64,000 nt of DNA. Origin: Mucilaginibacter sp. GTDB taxonomy: Bacteria; Bacteroidota; Bacteroidia; Sphingobacteriales; Sphingobacteriaceae. The stretch spans positions 42,195-106,194 of the forward strand of contig NZ_JAQBOD010000016.1 of assembly GCF_028288205.1 (NCBI RefSeq), given 5' to 3'. The position numbers and the translations under genes are program-made. Positions 8,065 through 17,024 of this stretch are shown piece after piece; position 1 is the first letter of the stretch, and each line of letters starts with the position of its first letter. The notes beneath the pieces were generated by a model that did not search any database, was not told the DNA's origin, and saw only the letters and a program-made list of their open reading frames with translations.

Positions 8065-8844
8065 TTATAACAAAAATGCCTTATAATAAGATTGTGCATA
8101 GTTGCCCCAGCTTTTCATAGCTCCGTCAAGCGTTGCCCTGAAAGTTTTGTTGGTAGCTACTTTGCCCTTTTTAGGGGGTATTAGTGTAGTTTCGGGTATT
8201 TTTATATCATTTACTTTGGTGGCGCGCCAAATAATATTTTCGTGCGGCAGGGCCACTTGCAATATCATCCCCGGTAAGCCGGTAAAAGATTCGGGCCCGC
8301 CCGAAACCAGTATTTTATCAGTATAAAATGCCACCACATAAACCGAGTCTAATATCAGCGCGTTGGCTCTACGACAAGTATAGCCGGCAATTTCACGGGT
8401 TTCGTCGGTAATTTTCCAGTTAATTTTACGTGTGCTGTCCTTTAGCAAAAAGGTTTCTTCAAAAACCCCTTTCTGTGCCACGCTGCTACTTGTTGCCACA
8501 TCAGTATAAATGGTATTGCTTTGCTCGGCCGCAACTACATAACCGAATGAGCTGTTTTGATTCTCGGTTGGAGTAGGTACAAATAAGGTTTTATTGTAGC
8601 CAAACGTTAATGTGCTTTTTAGCACTTTAAATTGGGGCTGCGTTTTTTTTAACTGCTCAAACACAGGCTTCATATAGGCTTCATTATCCTTATTGACGTT
8701 CCTGCTAAAAATGGCATAAATATTTGAACTTTTTTCAAACTCAATAGTGCCCGAAGTAATGAAATGCGAATCCTGCGCAAGTACGAAATTGCCCGACAGC
8801 AGTAAAAAGCAAATTATTGTAATTAATATATTTTTCATAGCCAT
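8065..8844 (-). CDS. GLPGLI family protein
   Basis: A 259-residue exported protein with a signal peptide ending near VLAQ (about residue 23). The family-naming motif appears as 'GLPGMILQV', preceded by 'YTDKILVSGGPESF' and an 'EIAGYTCRRA' segment, all typical of the Bacteroidota GLPGLI family of unknown function. Its start is 2 bp past the stop of the outer-membrane barrel gene, so the two are one transcription unit; GLPGLI genes are commonly found next to such barrels, suggesting a joint envelope role. A second in-frame ATG two codons in is an equally good start. Confidence 0.9.
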   Translation of the reverse strand: MAMKNILITIICFLLLSGNFVLAQDSHFITSGTIEFEKSSNIYAIFSRNVNKDNEAYMKPVFEQLKKTQPQFKVLKSTLTFGYNKTLFVPTPTENQNSSFGYVVAAEQSNTIYTDVATSSSVAQKGVFEETFLLKDSTRKINWKITDETREIAGYTCRRANALILDSVYVVAFYTDKILVSGGPESFTGLPGMILQVALPHENIIWRATKVNDIKIPETTLIPPKKGKVATNKTFRATLDGAMKSWGNYAQSYYKAFLL

Positions 8845-8846
8845 AA

Positions 8847-11636
8847 TTATTTTGTTGCTGGCGCCCCTCCGCCCATTTTTGTAAAATCCCAGGTAACTGA
8901 TAACATAAAATATCTCCTTATGGTGTTATAACTTGTTTCGGTTATCATACCACCATAGGCGTTTCGGTTGTATCCTATGTTTTGGTTAAGCAGGTCATTG
9001 CCTGTGATAGATAGCTTAAGATTATTCTCTTTTAAAAAAGCCTTGCTTAAAGTTGCGTTCAGGTTAGAGTGATACACTTCCTGGTTAAACACTTCTGATT
9101 TGCCGGTATAAGAGAAGTCAAGATCAGAGCTAATCTGCATTTTACCCGGCAGGTAAATATTTATATAGCTATAACCATAAAAGCCCCTGCTGTTATTGCT
9201 GCTACCGGCTTTTTGTAATGATGATTCGCTTATATTATAACGGGGGCCAAAACTGAAGTAAAAATCATACTTCTTTTGCATGTATTTGCTGATGTCTAAC
9301 CCTCCCGAATAGCTTGAGCTGTTGGTAGTGTTTAACACATTGTTAACCATATTATAAGAAACATTTGAATTGATACTTGTGTTAAGCCCGATATTAATAT
9401 CCGGACCTGCTATTTTACGTCTTACACCACCATATATATAATAGTTATGCGGCGTTTTACCGCTAAGGTTAAAAAATTGTGAGGTTGTTTTACCCGCGGC
9501 ATCGGTAGTGGTATTGCTTACAATTTGGTTTATAGTATAATTATAGCTGCCTTGTATATACACACTTTGCCCGCTTAATACCTTATAAGAGTTATATCCC
9601 CCGCTAAAATTATTGGTGAATGATGGCCTCAGATCAGGGTTACCTAAAGTAATATACAAGGGGTTATTGTTATTTTTTAATGGTTGTATCTGGTTTATAG
9701 ACGGCTGGTTTGTATTGCCATTATAGTTAAGCCGTATAGATTGCTGTTGCGAAAATTTATATTGATAGCTGGCCTGTGGGCTCCAGTTAATAAACTGCCT
9801 TTTAAAAATATCGCCGGTATATTCATCAATTTGCTTGTAGGTAACATCAGATGCGCGGGTGCCAAAATTTAAAACAGTTTTGCCTTTATTATAATTAAAT
9901 ATGGCCCCCACTTGATTGGCCAACTGATCAAACTTAAAGTTGTTGCTAAAGGCAGGATCAAGTATATCATAGTTTCCGCCGGACGATTTGTTGAATGATT
10001 TCTGATCGGAAATACTATTATTAATATTCATGCCATAATTAACTATAAGCGAGAAGTATTTAGAAAGAGGCTCGGTATAAGTTATATTAGAATTGAACAC
10101 TTTATTACGGTTTAAGCCGGTTTTATACTGGTCTATATGTTGTGTACTATCCACCGCGCCGGTTACTGTGTTATAGAAATTAGCGTCTGATTTTAAATAG
10201 TTTTTGGTATCATTATTATTTATCGATTCACTTAACAAAACAGAAAATGTGCGACCTTTTTTCTTTAGCTTTTTAGTGTAAAAAGCGCTTGCGTTATAAT
10301 TATGCTGGTCGGCATTATTGTTAAGATCGCGGGTGCTGTTATTCAGCAAAGTATCAGTCCCTCTTGTGCTTGAATACGCATAGTCGGTTTTGCTTTTTGT
10401 ATTTCTATAGGTAGCATCAAAAGTTAATTTAAGGTTTGATGTAGTATCAAAAGTAACCTGGTAAATCCCATCAACTTTTTGCCTGAAGGTAGAGTTATGA
10501 AAGGTTTGGTTCTCCACACTGTTTATTACACTATTAGGCAGGTTGTTCTGTGTCCTGGTAGTTTTTGTGCCATCAATATCAAGTGTGCCAAGTTTATAAT
10601 TGGCGTTTATTGATTGTTTATCGGTGTTCCATTTATTATCATAGTGTACACCACCTGTAGTAGCTTTTGGTATGCCCTGGCCGTTATAGTTAAGGTCATT
10701 GCCACTGCCAGAAAAATATATATTGCCATTATCAGCAACCTGTACATTACCACCGTCGCCATATTTTTGGTTATCATCCCAGCTAAGGCCGGTTTTGCCG
10801 GTATTGGCCCTGGTACCGTAAATAGAGAATTTCTTTTTCCCTTTAAATTTATTAAACAAAAGCTGGCTCTCATAATGGTCCTGGTTACCTATGCCGCTAT
10901 ACAGTTTGCCAAAATAGCCGTTCTTAGAGTCTTCCTTCAGTTTAATATTAATGGTTTTGGTTTTTTGGCCATCGTCAATACCGGTAAAGGTGGCCTGGTC
11001 GCTTTTCTTGTCGTAAAGCTGCACTTTATCTACCATGTCGGCACGTATATTTTTAGTAACCAGGGTAGGGTCATCACCAAAAAACTCCTCGCCGTCAACC
11101 AGTACCTTACTTACCGTTTGTCCTTGAGCAGTTATTTTGCCGTCTTTGTCAACCTGTATGCCCGGCAGTTGTTTTAACAGGTCCTCAACCTTGGCATTTG
11201 GTTGTGTAACATAGGCATTTGCATTAAATTCGGTAGTATCACCTTTTATTTTTATGGCTCTAACAGATCCTTTAATAATAACATCCTGCAGCAGGCGCGC
11301 TTTAAGTATCATATTGAGCTTGCCAAAATCATGCGATGGCTGTACTTTTTCATCTAACGTAAATCCTTCGGTATAATCGGCATAACCGGGGTATGATAGT
11401 ACCAGTATAAATTTACCTATAGCAAGATCATTAATGGCAAAAGATCCGTCGGGTTTTGCCCGTGTAAATTTGCGCAGGATAGAATCTTTGGCATTTAACA
11501 CCATAATAGTGGCGTTTGTTAAAACTCTCTTTTCAGCGGTATCAACTGTAGAGCCTTTGATGGAATAAGAGCTTTGCGCTTTTACTGTTAACGCGAATAG
11601 CAAAAGCAAAACTATGGACGAAATTGTGATTTTCAT
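8847..11636 (-). CDS. outer membrane beta-barrel protein with carboxypeptidase-regulatory-like domain (TonB-receptor-like)
   Basis: A 929-residue outer-membrane protein: signal peptide (1-20, ending VKAQ), a carboxypeptidase-regulatory-like beta-sandwich (about 24-112), a plug-like region (about 125-225, with 'NAKVEDLLKQLPGIQVDKDG' and 'VLVDGEEFFGDDP'), then a long beta-rich, Asn/Tyr/Ser-rich barrel ending in 'YFMLSVTWDF', a typical OMP_b-brl_3 tail. It resembles TonB-dependent receptors but no obvious TonB box is visible. Substrate unknown. Co-transcribed with the GLPGLI gene downstream. Confidence 0.88.
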   Translation of the reverse strand: MKITISSIVLLLLFALTVKAQSSYSIKGSTVDTAEKRVLTNATIMVLNAKDSILRKFTRAKPDGSFAINDLAIGKFILVLSYPGYADYTEGFTLDEKVQPSHDFGKLNMILKARLLQDVIIKGSVRAIKIKGDTTEFNANAYVTQPNAKVEDLLKQLPGIQVDKDGKITAQGQTVSKVLVDGEEFFGDDPTLVTKNIRADMVDKVQLYDKKSDQATFTGIDDGQKTKTINIKLKEDSKNGYFGKLYSGIGNQDHYESQLLFNKFKGKKKFSIYGTRANTGKTGLSWDDNQKYGDGGNVQVADNGNIYFSGSGNDLNYNGQGIPKATTGGVHYDNKWNTDKQSINANYKLGTLDIDGTKTTRTQNNLPNSVINSVENQTFHNSTFRQKVDGIYQVTFDTTSNLKLTFDATYRNTKSKTDYAYSSTRGTDTLLNNSTRDLNNNADQHNYNASAFYTKKLKKKGRTFSVLLSESINNNDTKNYLKSDANFYNTVTGAVDSTQHIDQYKTGLNRNKVFNSNITYTEPLSKYFSLIVNYGMNINNSISDQKSFNKSSGGNYDILDPAFSNNFKFDQLANQVGAIFNYNKGKTVLNFGTRASDVTYKQIDEYTGDIFKRQFINWSPQASYQYKFSQQQSIRLNYNGNTNQPSINQIQPLKNNNNPLYITLGNPDLRPSFTNNFSGGYNSYKVLSGQSVYIQGSYNYTINQIVSNTTTDAAGKTTSQFFNLSGKTPHNYYIYGGVRRKIAGPDINIGLNTSINSNVSYNMVNNVLNTTNSSSYSGGLDISKYMQKKYDFYFSFGPRYNISESSLQKAGSSNNSRGFYGYSYINIYLPGKMQISSDLDFSYTGKSEVFNQEVYHSNLNATLSKAFLKENNLKLSITGNDLLNQNIGYNRNAYGGMITETSYNTIRRYFMLSVTWDFTKMGGGAPATK

Positions 11637-12009
11637 TTTGGCAGATGTAGGTTTTAGGCTTGGTTTGTTAAATATTTATCATAGTATTTAATTATAATGC
11701 AAGGTATGATGCCGATTCGCGTCGGCTAAATAATTGTGATGAAACACCTTTATAGTGGGACGAATCATCATTTATATTTAGTAATATTTTGAAACATAAA
11801 TAAGGCTACACCATGCGGTGGCCGCATAGTAAAGGCATTGTGACTTTCATTTTTTAGGGTATTAAGTATTAGTATAAGGTTATTGGTATTGATAAGGCTA
11901 ATATATAACTAAAAATTTAGTAATATAAAATATTTAACATTTTTAACACTTAACTGTCTATAAGACACCATAAAAACTAAAGTGTTACATATTGCCACTA
12001 AGGTTTAAT
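11637..12009. other. 373-bp spacer without a gene
   Basis: AT-rich spacer between the outer-membrane barrel gene (its 5' side) and the DUF2807-like gene (its 3' end). It should contain the barrel gene's promoter. Visible structure is limited to two short hairpins: GCCGATTCGCGTCGGC (11712-11727 region) and ATGCGG-TGG-CCGCAT (near 11813-11827). No open frame with recognisable content. Confidence 0.5.
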
Positions 12010-12696
12010 TTAATGCTGCAATTGATGAAATGATTTTCCGTTTAGCGTTACCGTAGCGCTGTCTGTATAATTATAATTAGCGTTTGCAATTGTGTTAAAC
12101 AGTTTCAGATCGCTTTTGCCGATGATATTGAAACTGGCAGCTTTGATCTGGTTATCGCTATGGATAGTTAGTATAGCTTTGCTATCGCCGGTACTTGCAT
12201 TTAATTTATCCAACGAGTTTTTGTTTAACTCAATTTCTGTAAACTTATTTGCGCGGATAGTCATCATATCCTGGGTAAAGCCGCTAATGGTAGTTTTACC
12301 ATCTGTAAATTGCCAGTCGGGTAAAATATGCGGGGTTGTAGTTATAACGCTGACAGCAGGGCAGATAATAGTAATGCCTGATTGATAATAACGAGCATTT
12401 TTATCTTTATTATCAATATAAAGGGTATTGTTACGTTGGGTAATAACCACCTTGTCTTTTAACCACTTATTTATCCAAATTTCAAATTTAGGGCCCTTTT
12501 CAATGTTTATGTTAAGCGAGTTGCCAACCTTGTTTTCTACCGCGGTAAAACTATTTAATGCCGTATGTTCCATATTATAAAAGCGTTTTTTGTAATCGCC
12601 TTTAACATATTCGGCTTTTAATTGAAAATCATATATAACTAAATAGGCAAACATTATAAATGTTGCTGCAAGCAGTAATTTATTACTTGTTTTCAT
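12010..12696 (-). CDS. DUF2807-like (putative auto-transporter adhesin head) exported protein
   Basis: About 228 residues starting at the MKTSNK methionine; an N-terminal hydrophobic anchor/signal segment (residues 5-23) precedes a repetitive beta-rich body with alternating short strands ('ITIICPAVSVITT', 'AILTIHSDNQIKAASFNIIG', 'LKLFNTIANANYNYTDSATVTLNG'), the solenoid-like pattern of DUF2807 domains in Bacteroidota. It is directly downstream of the GntR regulator gene (about 11 bp), closing the ABC operon, so it may be regulated with it. Function unknown. Confidence 0.6.
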   Translation of the reverse strand: MKTSNKLLLAATFIMFAYLVIYDFQLKAEYVKGDYKKRFYNMEHTALNSFTAVENKVGNSLNINIEKGPKFEIWINKWLKDKVVITQRNNTLYIDNKDKNARYYQSGITIICPAVSVITTTPHILPDWQFTDGKTTISGFTQDMMTIRANKFTEIELNKNSLDKLNASTGDSKAILTIHSDNQIKAASFNIIGKSDLKLFNTIANANYNYTDSATVTLNGKSFHQLQH

Positions 12697-12707
12697 GATA
12701 AGCATTT

Positions 12708-13082
12708 TTAATTGTTGTAATTTTTTAATTTGAAATCTTCATAGCGTTTTTGCACCTCATCCAGGCTAATATCAAGCAGGTAAAGGCTCCTGAAAAAGTC
12801 AGGAAGCTCCTGTTGCATAAAACGCTCTTTGCGTATACTCTTTATTTTTTCGATAGCGTCGGCCGTTACAAACAGGCCAAGGCCGCGCTTATTAAATATA
12901 ATTTCATGCTGCTGTAAATATTCATAGGCACGCATTACCGTGTTAGGGTTTACCTGCAGCTCTACAGCCAGTTCACGTACAGATGGTACTTTTTCTTCGG
13001 GTAACCATTTGCCCAATGTTATATGCTCGCTCACATAATCTGCAATTTGCAGGTATATAGCTTCCTTATCTTTAAAATTCAT
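12708..13082 (-). CDS. GntR family transcriptional regulator (YtrA subfamily)
   Basis: A 124-residue DNA-binding protein: winged helix (about 8-75) with 'VPSVRELAVELQVNPNTVMRAYEYLQ', then a short helical tail instead of a ligand-binding domain, the hallmark of the YtrA subfamily. Such regulators usually repress the ABC operon they belong to, and here it sits within 2 bp of the permease gene. The tail likely mediates dimerisation. Confidence 0.9.
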   Translation of the reverse strand: MNFKDKEAIYLQIADYVSEHITLGKWLPEEKVPSVRELAVELQVNPNTVMRAYEYLQQHEIIFNKRGLGLFVTADAIEKIKSIRKERFMQQELPDFFRSLYLLDISLDEVQKRYEDFKLKNYNN

Positions 13083-13083
13083 A

Positions 13084-13863
13084 TTATATTTCCTTTTCCT
13101 TTAACCTGAAGAATGCACTTACCCAAAATACAACCACCACTATACCTATAATTACCAGGTTGGTATTCTGCATACTATCGGTAGGCGGTATGTTCCAATA
13201 GTTTTTGCCCTCAATGTAATATGCCTGGGCGTATGCTACACCATGCAGATCTTTCACACCCGTTACCAGGTGCAATAAAGGCTCGTTAATTATTGCAAAA
13301 ACTATGATGTAGATAAAAAAAACAAAGGCGGTTTTAATAAAGTGCATCTTCTCAAAGAATATAGCTCCCCAAATAGCAAATGCGTGAAATATCGCAAATA
13401 TTAAAAAGCCGACTAACGCTCTTTGGTCAGTGTCAAAAATATTGATCAGCTTGTTTGGCTCATGAACAGGCGGGACACTAACACTGATAATTGCCCAATC
13501 AACAACATAAAATACGCCAATCAGTACCAGCTGAAATATGATATATGAATATATCCACGATACCAGGAATTTTTCGAGGTGTGATGCAGGTAGGGTAAGT
13601 ACCCCTGTGGCTTTTCTTTTATTTCCCAACTCTGTAAATGTTAAGCTGGTAAATATGCCGCCGGCACCTGCTATCAAATAAATAAACATGATTGATTGCA
13701 ACTGCAGGGGTAAGCGCCCCCCGCCGGTGTAAGCTGCAAAGCCCATCAAGGCAGCGGCTATGCCTGCCAACACAGCCGTAGATAACAAGTTTGTTTTTGC
13801 ATGCTCCAAACTATGCTTTTTAAAAAGCAGCATAAAACGTTTTAAGTTAAATATATTATTCAT
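13084..13863 (-). CDS. ABC-2-like transporter membrane protein
   Basis: A 259-residue protein with about six membrane segments (including 'LSTAVLAGIAAALMGFAAY', 'FLVSWIYSYIIFQLVLIGVFY', and a final 'LVIIGIVVVVFWVSAFF'). It overlaps the ATPase gene by 8 bp and precedes the YtrA-type regulator by 2 bp, so it is the permease of that system. Substrate is unknown; YtrA-linked ABC systems are often associated with cell-envelope stress or antibiotics, which is context rather than proof here. Confidence 0.8.
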   Translation of the reverse strand: MNNIFNLKRFMLLFKKHSLEHAKTNLLSTAVLAGIAAALMGFAAYTGGGRLPLQLQSIMFIYLIAGAGGIFTSLTFTELGNKRKATGVLTLPASHLEKFLVSWIYSYIIFQLVLIGVFYVVDWAIISVSVPPVHEPNKLINIFDTDQRALVGFLIFAIFHAFAIWGAIFFEKMHFIKTAFVFFIYIIVFAIINEPLLHLVTGVKDLHGVAYAQAYYIEGKNYWNIPPTDSMQNTNLVIIGIVVVVFWVSAFFRLKEKEI

Positions 13864-14695
13864 GGCCGGGTTTGTTTAGGATATCTATTAGTTGTGTGTT
13901 GTTAGTGATGATGGCATTAAACAGCAACTCCATATCAACTTTATTGTAGCTGTTGTCGTTATTTTCTGTTATGGCATTAAGGCCCATCATACCTTCTTCT
14001 GCATAAATATAATCTGTGCCGGTTGTTGGGATAATGCTGAAGCTTATTCTTTCTGCAATTTCGTCGAGGCTTTTGGCAACCACAATTTGTTGGTTATGCA
14101 GTACCAATACAGCATCTATCAAGTTATCCAGATCGCGCACCTGGTGGGTTGATATAATGATGCAACGATTTTCTGTTAAAGCCGCTGCAATTATTTTGCG
14201 GAACTGGGTTTTCGACGGGATATCTAAACCATTAGTAGGCTCGTCCATCACTAACAAGGATGTATTGGTTGATAAGCCAAAAGCAATGATCACTTTTTTT
14301 TGCTGACCGAATGATAGTTTGGTTAACAGCTTATCTGTGGGTACATCAAACTCTTTAAGAATAGTTATATACTGCCCGTGATCAAATTTAGGATAAAAGT
14401 GCGCGGTGCTATCAGCAAATTGTTTGGCATTTACGGCCGGTAGGTATACCTCTTCGGGTACAAAAAATAGTTCCTGTAAAAAGGAGGGTAATCTTTTATC
14501 GGAACTTATACCGTTTACTGTGCAAGTGCCTGCCCATGGAAAAACCAGCCCGGCTATATTTTTAAGCAGGGTAGATTTACCCGCGCCATTCATACCAAGC
14601 AAGCCATAAATATGGCCGGGTTGCAGGGTCAGGTTTAAATTATCAAATAATTTTTGCTTGCCGTACCCAAAAGTTAACTGAGAAATTTTTATCAT
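13856..14695 (-). CDS. ABC transporter ATP-binding protein of YtrA-type operon
   Basis: A 279-residue ATPase with Walker A GMNGAGKS (34-41), signature LSFGQ, Walker B LLVMDEP followed by TNGLD, and the switch His in 'IISTHQVRD'. The C-terminal ~60 residues extend past the core. First gene of the minus-strand operon ATPase-permease-GntR-DUF2807-like. The upstream region holds a TAGTGTATTAGTTAAATAGTACACT imperfect palindrome-like stretch (about 14697-14722) close to the start, which could be the GntR operator. Confidence 0.9.
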   Translation of the reverse strand: MIKISQLTFGYGKQKLFDNLNLTLQPGHIYGLLGMNGAGKSTLLKNIAGLVFPWAGTCTVNGISSDKRLPSFLQELFFVPEEVYLPAVNAKQFADSTAHFYPKFDHGQYITILKEFDVPTDKLLTKLSFGQQKKVIIAFGLSTNTSLLVMDEPTNGLDIPSKTQFRKIIAAALTENRCIIISTHQVRDLDNLIDAVLVLHNQQIVVAKSLDEIAERISFSIIPTTGTDYIYAEEGMMGLNAITENNDNSYNKVDMELLFNAIITNNTQLIDILNKPGHE

Positions 14696-14783
14696 ATTAG
14701 TGTATTAGTTAAATAGTACACTGCAAATGTAAATAATGATTTTACATTACCAAATATTTTTAGAAATATTTGATGTGTGGTGG

Positions 14784-14934
14784 GCGCGCCGTTTACTCAC
14801 CCCGGCGTTGCTTCGCTCGCCGACCCTCTTCGCCTTTGGCGGAAAGAGGGTAACCCGAATTAAAAACCCTCTTTCCCGCTTGCGGAAGAGAGGGTGGTCC
14901 AGCGAAGCGTAGACCGGGTGAGTAAACGGCGCGC
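14784..14934. repeat. palindromic dispersed element, copy B
   Basis: A 151-bp element bounded by a perfect 19-bp terminal inverted repeat (14784-14803 approximately, GCGCGCCGTTTACTCACCC, and its complement 14916-14934). Inside, 'gaccctcttcgcctttggcggaaagagggt' is followed by 'ccctctttcccgcttgcggaagagagggt', giving nested inverted arms around a short AT-rich centre (aacccgaattaaaaa). Related to copy A at 7860-8043 through the CTCACCCC...CCCTCTTCGCCTTTGGCGGAAAGAGGG core. No coding capacity. Confidence 0.8.
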
Positions 14935-14986
14935 GTTACGCAAACTATTTATAAAAAATGGTGACACCGTTTTGCCAGTGTATATG

Positions 14987-15020
14987 GGTGTATACGGTGT
15001 ATACACTTACCGTATACACC
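14987..15020. promoter_or_regulatory. GTGTATAC palindrome cluster upstream of formimidoyltransferase gene
   Basis: GGTGTATACGGT (14987-14998) and ACCGTATACACC (15009-15020) are perfect 12-bp inverted arms; between and overlapping them is a second perfect palindrome GTGTATACAC (14997-15006). The cluster ends 38 bp before the ATG at 15059, where an operator would be expected. A degenerate extra half (CAGTGTATATGGG) lies just upstream. No regulator gene is adjacent. Confidence 0.55.
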
Positions 15021-15058
15021 TACACTTTTAAAACAATGATCTAAATTGCATTAGCAAT

Positions 15059-16066
15059 ATGAAACAGATAATAGAGTGTGTACCTAATTTTAGCGAAGGT
15101 GTTGATCATGACATCATCAATAGCATTACCGGCGAGATTGGCTCGGTTACAGGTGTGAAATTGTTAAATGTTGACCCCGGCAAGGGGGCCAACCGCACTG
15201 TAATCACTTTTGCCGGCGAACCTGAAGCAGTAATTGAAGCAGCATTCCTGGCCATAAAAAAAGCAGGCGGGCTAATTGATATGCGCACCCAAAAGGGCGA
15301 ACACCCAAGGATGGGCGCAACAGATGTATGCCCGCTTATACCCATCAGCAACATCACTTTAGATGAAACTGCCGGATACGCTAAACAGTTGGCAAAGCGT
15401 GTGGGCGAAGATTTACAGATACCGGTTTATTTATATGAGCACGCTCAGCCCAATAAAGCGCGCAGCAATTTGGCAGCTATAAGGGCAGGAGAATATGAAG
15501 GATTTTTTAAAAAGATAAAACTACCCAATTGGCAACCCGATTTTGGTCCGGCCGAAATGGATGCCCAACGAGGAGCCACCGTAATTGGTGCGCGCGATTT
15601 TTTAATAGCTTATAATATTAACCTGGATACCCAATCAACCAATATAGCCAACGAAATAGCTTGCGAGGTAAGAGAAACCGGCAGAATTGTTACAAATGAA
15701 AATGGAAAACAACGAATCCACGGAACATTAAAACACGTAAAAGCTATAGGCTGGTATATTAAAGAGTATGAAATGGCCCAGGTATCTATGAATTTAACAA
15801 ACATAGCAGTAACCCCAATCCACATTGTGTTTGATGAGGTAAGCGCCAAAGCAGCGGCCCACGGGGTTAATGTAACCGGTAGCGAATTAATAGGCATGAT
15901 ACCGCTAAAAGCTATGCTGGATGCAGGTAATTATTTTCGGCTTAAAGAGGGTAAGCCACAAACGGCAAATGAACGTAAACTCATTGAAAACGCTATAAAA
16001 GCAATGGGCCTGGATCAGTTAGCACCATTTGACCCACAGAAGAGGATAATAGAGTATTTGCTTTAA
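15059..16066 (+). CDS. ftcD: glutamate formimidoyltransferase
   Basis: A 335-residue enzyme transferring the formimino group of N-formimino-glutamate to tetrahydrofolate, the last step of one histidine-degradation route. The N-terminal 'IECVPNFSEG' and the 'GEHPRMGATDVCPLIP' stretch (containing the catalytic His) are signatures of the formiminotransferase domain; 'GKGANRTVITFAG' is also conserved. There is no C-terminal cyclodeaminase domain, as usual for the single-function bacterial form. No other hut genes are next to it. A palindromic operator-like cluster lies just upstream. Confidence 0.92.
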   Translation: MKQIIECVPNFSEGVDHDIINSITGEIGSVTGVKLLNVDPGKGANRTVITFAGEPEAVIEAAFLAIKKAGGLIDMRTQKGEHPRMGATDVCPLIPISNITLDETAGYAKQLAKRVGEDLQIPVYLYEHAQPNKARSNLAAIRAGEYEGFFKKIKLPNWQPDFGPAEMDAQRGATVIGARDFLIAYNINLDTQSTNIANEIACEVRETGRIVTNENGKQRIHGTLKHVKAIGWYIKEYEMAQVSMNLTNIAVTPIHIVFDEVSAKAAAHGVNVTGSELIGMIPLKAMLDAGNYFRLKEGKPQTANERKLIENAIKAMGLDQLAPFDPQKRIIEYLL

Positions 16067-16203
16067 ATTGGTCATACTGTTTTCTAATTAGGCTCAACAT
16101 TAACCTAATTGTTTATTTTTTAAATTTATATTATAATATTTTTTATTTTTAATGATAAATGCAATAATTTCGAAACCCCGCACTTTGAAAATTCTATAAA
16201 AGA

Positions 16204-16818
16204 ATGACCGCCATCACAAAAAGTATTAAGCATTTCTTGTTTGTTGTGTTGTTGCTATGGCTGGTTGCACCTGCGTTTGCACAGGTAAAACCCGCTGTAA
16301 AGGGTCAGTTTAAAAATTTTTATAACTCATTAGCCGAGGTAAACCTAAACTTTACTTTCCCCGAAGGGTTTAAAGAGATCAAGCCCGTTAATACCGAAAG
16401 CCTCCCGTTTGATTATGCGATGGAAATTCCGGATGCCGATTTTGAGATATGGTTTCGTATCAACACCCAAAAAGAAGATGAAAAGTTTTTAAGTGATAAA
16501 AATATACACGTAACCAATCCCGACTCTTTGTATGTAAGCCTGGCACAAGACCAGATATCGGCCTTTACATCTGAAAAGGTCTATTTTAAAAGAGCCCTGC
16601 CGCCATATATCCTGGATAGGTATAATGCTGATACAGGTGCTACTTACCTATTTAACCTTAACGACTCGCCAATTACCAAGCATTATAAATATGCCTTATT
16701 GATTATGCTCCAAAAAAATAAAATGGGCACAGTTATGGCTATTTGTTTCACTAATGAAAAGGGCCCCGATTTTTTTAAAAACATGAACAAGGCCGGTAAC
16801 TGCCTTAAGTTTAAGTAA
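16204..16818 (+). CDS. exported protein of unknown function
   Basis: A 204-residue protein with a clear signal peptide (residues 9-26, ending PAFAQ). The mature part has no motif I recognise; it contains 'LNFTFPEGFKEIKPV' near the start and an 'ALLIMLQKNKMGTVMAICFTNEKGPDF' strand-rich tail, suggesting a compact alpha/beta periplasmic domain. It stands alone between ftcD and parE. The AT-rich 16067-16203 spacer upstream should contain its promoter. Confidence 0.7.
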   Translation: MTAITKSIKHFLFVVLLLWLVAPAFAQVKPAVKGQFKNFYNSLAEVNLNFTFPEGFKEIKPVNTESLPFDYAMEIPDADFEIWFRINTQKEDEKFLSDKNIHVTNPDSLYVSLAQDQISAFTSEKVYFKRALPPYILDRYNADTGATYLFNLNDSPITKHYKYALLIMLQKNKMGTVMAICFTNEKGPDFFKNMNKAGNCLKFK

Positions 16819-16935
16819 TAGTTAGTGATTAGTTAATTAGAGGTTGGAGAGATTAGTATGAAAGTGCTAAAAATCAGGCATTCAACTAATCTTTAATTGC
16901 TAATCTTCAATCTTTAACTATAATGTTGATAAGTT
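16819..16935. repeat. word-repeat spacer (ATTAGTTAATTAGAG / CTAATCTTTAATTGCTAAT)
   Basis: After the stop codon the DNA carries 'gttagtgattagttaattagaggttgga' and, inverted, 'ctaatctttaattgctaatcttcaatcttta'. The same words recur at 33.15 kb, 35.86 kb and 43.4 kb. It could fold into a loose hairpin downstream of the upstream gene. Confidence 0.5.
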
Positions 16936-16970
16936 AACAGATTTGAATTAGAAGTTCGGGTACTAAACTT

Positions 16971-16978
16971 TATTTTTG
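16971..16978 (+). promoter_or_regulatory. Bacteroidota -7 box (TATTTTTG) ahead of parE
   Basis: TATTTTTG matches the TAnnTTTG -7 consensus 47 bp before the parE ATG. The nearest TTTG (16942-16945) is 25 bp upstream, longer than the usual spacing, so the -33 half is weak. A GGAGG-like 'aaggaggctcc' follows in the leader. Confidence 0.45.
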
Positions 16979-17024
16979 TTGTAAGGAGGCTCCTGTCTCC
17001 ATATTTAAAATACAAGTATAAAAC

